From Rikenellaceae bacterium (GTDB lineage: Bacteria; Bacteroidota; Bacteroidia; Bacteroidales; Rikenellaceae), in the NCBI GenBank assembly GCA_015059945.1, contig SUZJ01000004.1, positions 72,646-136,645 of the forward strand: a stretch of 64,000 bases of DNA, given 5' to 3'. Of the stretch, positions 61,137-64,000 are shown piece after piece. Within the stretch, counting starts at the first letter, position 1, and each line of letters begins with the position of its first letter. A model generated the notes under the pieces. It was not told where the DNA came from, did not search any database, and saw nothing but the letters and a program-made list of their open reading frames with translations. Position numbers and translations under genes: made by a program.

Positions 61137-61183
61137 CCCCTCCCCTAAGTTAGGGGAGGTGCTGCGGAGCAGCGGAGGGGTCT
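61137..61183 (+). repeat. Bipartite palindromic repeat R5
   Basis: CCTCCCCTAAGTTAGGGGAGG-T-GCTGC-GGA-GCAGC-GGAGGGGTCT. Confidence 0.87.
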
Positions 61184-61218
61184 GTTAGTCGTTAGTCGTT
61201 GGACGTTAGACGTTAGAC
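61184..61218. repeat. 7-bp tandem array, 5 units of GTTAGTC/GTTGGAC/GTTAGAC
   Basis: GTTAGTC GTTAGTC GTTGGAC GTTAGAC GTTAGAC. Confidence 0.9.
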
Positions 61219-61298
61219 AAAAAAATTTCACCCCCGTGCAACTATTTGGCGCTCATTTGCGTCAATAGTATAAAACATACCCATAACACCTACTGCCT

Positions 61299-61715
61299 AT
61301 GAAACGAGGATTAAAGAACGCTCTATTGGGTCTGCTGGGCTTCTCGGCAGCACCTATGCTCACCGCTTGCTATGGCGTCGAGCCCGACATTCCCGACCAG
61401 TACTGGGACCGCACATTCAAGGGACAAGTAACTGACACACTGGGCAATCCGCTCAAAGGGATACAGGTATATGTAAGCCAAGGCGACTATTGGTGCGCCC
61501 CAGATGGTGTGCCCGAAATGGACAGTTCAATCGAGCCTACCCTGACCGACGAGAGGGGCAACTTTGAGATTTACATCCACACCTCTGATGGCAACGCCAG
61601 ATTTGTGGCTGCCGACATTGACGGCCTCGACAATGGCCACTACAAACACGCCGAAGAGTCAGTAATCGACTTCGACGGCACCCTGGAGATGCTCCCCGTA
61701 GAGGTTGTAGAGTAG
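61299..61715 (+). CDS. Small putative lipoprotein adjacent to radical SAM enzyme (resembles rSAM-associated lipoprotein family)
   Basis: Lipobox LTAC in MKRGLKNALLGLLGFSAAPMLTACYG; carboxypeptidase-regulatory-like beta domain GQVTDTLGNPLKGIQVYVSQ. Confidence 0.8.
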   Translation: MKRGLKNALLGLLGFSAAPMLTACYGVEPDIPDQYWDRTFKGQVTDTLGNPLKGIQVYVSQGDYWCAPDGVPEMDSSIEPTLTDERGNFEIYIHTSDGNARFVAADIDGLDNGHYKHAEESVIDFDGTLEMLPVEVVE

Positions 61716-61752
61716 CCCAATCTTTTCCACACATACGAAAAGCCCAACACCT

Positions 61753-62835
61753 ATGGCAACAAAACCTAACAAAATAGGACTGCGCAAGCGCCTTGCCCTG
61801 AATCTCTATTCGGGCATACGCTCCGACTTGGAGAAGGAGCACCCCCTGAGGGAGATTTTCTGGGAGTGCACGCTGCGCTGTAACCTCAATTGCGTTCACT
61901 GCGGTAGCGACTGCCGTAGCAGCTCGGCCACGCCCGATATGCCTGCCGAAGATTTCCTGCGAGCCATCGACCAGGTTACGCCCCACGTCGATCCCCACTT
62001 GGTGATGATTGTCATCACGGGTGGCGAGGCGCTGTGTCGCAAAGACCTCGAATCAGTCGGGCGCGAGCTCTATAAGCGCGGCTACCCTTGGGGCTTGGTC
62101 ACCAACGGAATGTTGCTCACAAGGGAGCGTATGCGCTCGCTTGTAGCTGCGGGTATGCGCTCTATCACCCTCTCTATCGACGGCTTCGAGGAGCAGCACA
62201 ACGCCATACGTCGCCACCCACAGAGCTGGCGCAATGCCGAGCGCGCGCTGGAGGTTATGACCACCACCGAAGGCATTGTCTATGACGTGGTTACCTGCGT
62301 AGGGCCCCACAATATCGACTCGATGCCCGCCTTCCGCCAGTGGCTCATCGATAAGGGCTGTAAGGCTTGGCGCCTCTTTACGATATTTCCCGTTGGCAGG
62401 GCTGCCGAGAACGACGCACTGCAACTCTCGCCCGAGCAGTACCGCAGCCTGATGGAGTTTATCATCGAAACTCGCAAACAGGGGCAAATCAAGTGCAACT
62501 ACGCTTGCGAGGGCTTCTTGGGCGACTATGAGTCCGAGGTTAGGGATAACTTCTTTGGCTGTATGGCCGGCGTGAGCATTGCGGGAGTGAAGATTGACGG
62601 CTCTATTAGCGGTTGTACGAGCATACGCGCAGGCTTCGACCAAGGCAATATATATAAGGATAACCTGTGGGAGGTGTGGCAGAATGGCTTTGGCGAGTTC
62701 CGCGACCGCAGCTGGGCCCGCAAGGGCGAGTGTGCCAACTGCAAGGTGTGGAAATTCTGCAAGGGCAACGGTATGCACCTCTACGACGACGACCACAACC
62801 TGCTCCACTGCAACTATAACAAGCTGTGTAGATAA
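61753..62835 (+). CDS. Radical SAM protein with SPASM-like C-terminal Cys cluster
   Basis: CX3CX2C in WECTLRCNLNCVHCGSDC; C-terminal FFGCMAG...ISGCTSIR...GECANCKVWKFCKGNGMHL...LLHCNYNKLC. Confidence 0.92.
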   Translation: MATKPNKIGLRKRLALNLYSGIRSDLEKEHPLREIFWECTLRCNLNCVHCGSDCRSSSATPDMPAEDFLRAIDQVTPHVDPHLVMIVITGGEALCRKDLESVGRELYKRGYPWGLVTNGMLLTRERMRSLVAAGMRSITLSIDGFEEQHNAIRRHPQSWRNAERALEVMTTTEGIVYDVVTCVGPHNIDSMPAFRQWLIDKGCKAWRLFTIFPVGRAAENDALQLSPEQYRSLMEFIIETRKQGQIKCNYACEGFLGDYESEVRDNFFGCMAGVSIAGVKIDGSISGCTSIRAGFDQGNIYKDNLWEVWQNGFGEFRDRSWARKGECANCKVWKFCKGNGMHLYDDDHNLLHCNYNKLCR

Positions 62836-62844
62836 CGCCACCAC

Positions 62845-62885
62845 AAACAAAAAGGCTCTCGTAAAACCGAGGGCCTTTTTGTTTT
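62845..62885. terminator. Bidirectional terminator between radical SAM gene and uvrA
   Basis: AAACAAAAAGGctCTCGgtaaaaCCGAGgGCCTTTTTGTTT. Confidence 0.8.
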
Positions 62886-64000
62886 TTAGTTCTTGAAAAT
62901 CTCTTTGAGGAATTGGCCGGTATAGCTACTCTCTACTTGGGCCACCTCTTCGGGCGTACCCTCGGCAACCACCTGGCCTCCCGCAGCACCACCCTCGGGG
63001 CCCATATCAATTATCCAGTCGGCGCACTTGATGACATCGAGGTTATGCTCAATAATCACCACGCTATTGCCCCTATCGACCAGTTTATTGAACACACCCA
63101 GCAGTTGGCGAATGTCCTCAAAGTGAAGGCCCGTAGTGGGCTCGTCGAAGATATACAGGGTGCGCCCCGTATCGCGTTTGGCAAGCTCCGAGGCGAGTTT
63201 GATGCGCTGGCTCTCGCCACCCGACAGTGTGGTACAGCTTTGGCCCAACTTCAAGTAGCCAAGTCCCACATCCTGAATGGCTTTGAGTTTAATATAGATA
63301 TTAGGCACACTCTCGAAGAACTCAACAGCTTGGTTTATGGTCATCGACAGTACCTCATCTATATTTTTGCCTTTATACTTAACCTCCAACGTCTGGCGGT
63401 TGTAGCGGTGTCCGCCACAAGCCTTACAGGTTACGTAGACGTCGGGCAGGAAGTTCATCTCTATTGTCTGCACACCTGCGCCCTTGCACTCCTCGCAGCG
63501 ACCGCCCTTCACATTGAACGAGAAGCGGCTCGCACCAAATCCCCTCACCTGAGCATCGGGAGTCTTTTCGAATAGCTTGCGTATGTCGCCAAATACGTTT
63601 GAGTAGGTTGCAGGATTGCTGCGTGGCGAGCGACCAATGGGGCTCTGGTCCACAACCACCACCTTGTCTATGCCCTCGATGCCCTCCACCGCCTCGCAGG
63701 GCAACATCTGGTCAAACGAGCGGTAGAACTTGCGCGAAAGGTAGGGGCGCAGGGTTTCGTTCACAAGCGACGACTTGCCGCTACCGCTCACACCCGTAAC
63801 GCACACCATAACACCCAGGGGCAGCGACACCGTAACGTCTTTGAGGTTGTTACCCCTTGCTCCTCTGATAGTTATAGCCCCACCATTGCTCTGTCGTCTT
63901 TGGGCAGGTACCTCTATGCTCTTGCGACCGCTCAGGTAGTCGGCCGTCAGCGAGCCCTCGGCCGAGGCAACCGCCTCGTAGTCGCCCTGGGCCACCACAT
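62886..64000 (-). CDS. uvrA: Excinuclease ABC subunit A, N-terminal part beyond window
   Basis: [68 protein letters not shown]. Confidence 0.97.
   Translation of the reverse strand, partial: VVAQGDYEAVASAEGSLTADYLSGRKSIEVPAQRRQSNGGAITIRGARGNNLKDVTVSLPLGVMVCVTGVSGSGKSSLVNETLRPYLSRKFYRSFDQMLPCEAVEGIEGIDKVVVVDQSPIGRSPRSNPATYSNVFGDIRKLFEKTPDAQVRGFGASRFSFNVKGGRCEECKGAGVQTIEMNFLPDVYVTCKACGGHRYNRQTLEVKYKGKNIDEVLSMTINQAVEFFESVPNIYIKLKAIQDVGLGYLKLGQSCTTLSGGESQRIKLASELAKRDTGRTLYIFDEPTTGLHFEDIRQLLGVFNKLVDRGNSVVIIEHNLDVIKCADWIIDMGPEGGAAGGQVVAEGTPEEVAQVESSYTGQFLKEIFKN

Noticed and set aside
61020-61230. Possible IS remnant upstream of the lipoprotein/radical SAM pair
   Set aside because: No transposase fragment and no terminal inverted repeats enclosing an ORF; better explained as bipartite palindromes plus heptamers.

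Overview
This 64 kb window reads as ordinary Bacteroidales-type chromosome, probably Rikenellaceae/Alistipes-like by gene content and codon use (inference). About 61 protein-coding genes are supported. They include zinc-type ABC transporter genes, an XRE regulator, HIT, RelA/SpoT, recA, bcp, dnaA, a phosphohexomutase, the complete nqrABCDEF operon, tatD-tcdA, fmt, an LptF/G permease, mtaB, trkH, lpd, a C69 dipeptidase, M23 peptidases, ddl, nadD, gmk, yicC, serC-serA-DUF1015, a four-subunit 2-oxoacid:ferredoxin oxidoreductase, gpmI, alaS, msrA, pnuC, an S46 dipeptidyl-peptidase, maf, lpxB, trmD, rlmD, cdd, a RluA-type synthase, a radical-SAM/lipoprotein pair and partial uvrA. I saw no rRNA, tRNA, CRISPR array, prophage, integrase or obvious defence island. 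The most interesting signals lie in intergenic DNA: (i) four bipartite palindromic repeats whose second hairpin has a different but self-complementary stem in every copy; (ii) an ~86 bp dispersed repeat in three copies, two or three of them bordered by 7-bp tandem repeats; (iii) several unrelated heptamer arrays; (iv) four TTACA-NN-TGTAA palindromes, at the XRE gene's own promoter and upstream of znuA; (v) a 16-bp long-range stem in the serA leader with a possible competing strand. The best candidate for a poorly characterised protein system is the radical SAM/SPASM enzyme next to a small lipoprotein near the right end. All assignments come from reading the sequence; no database search was run.
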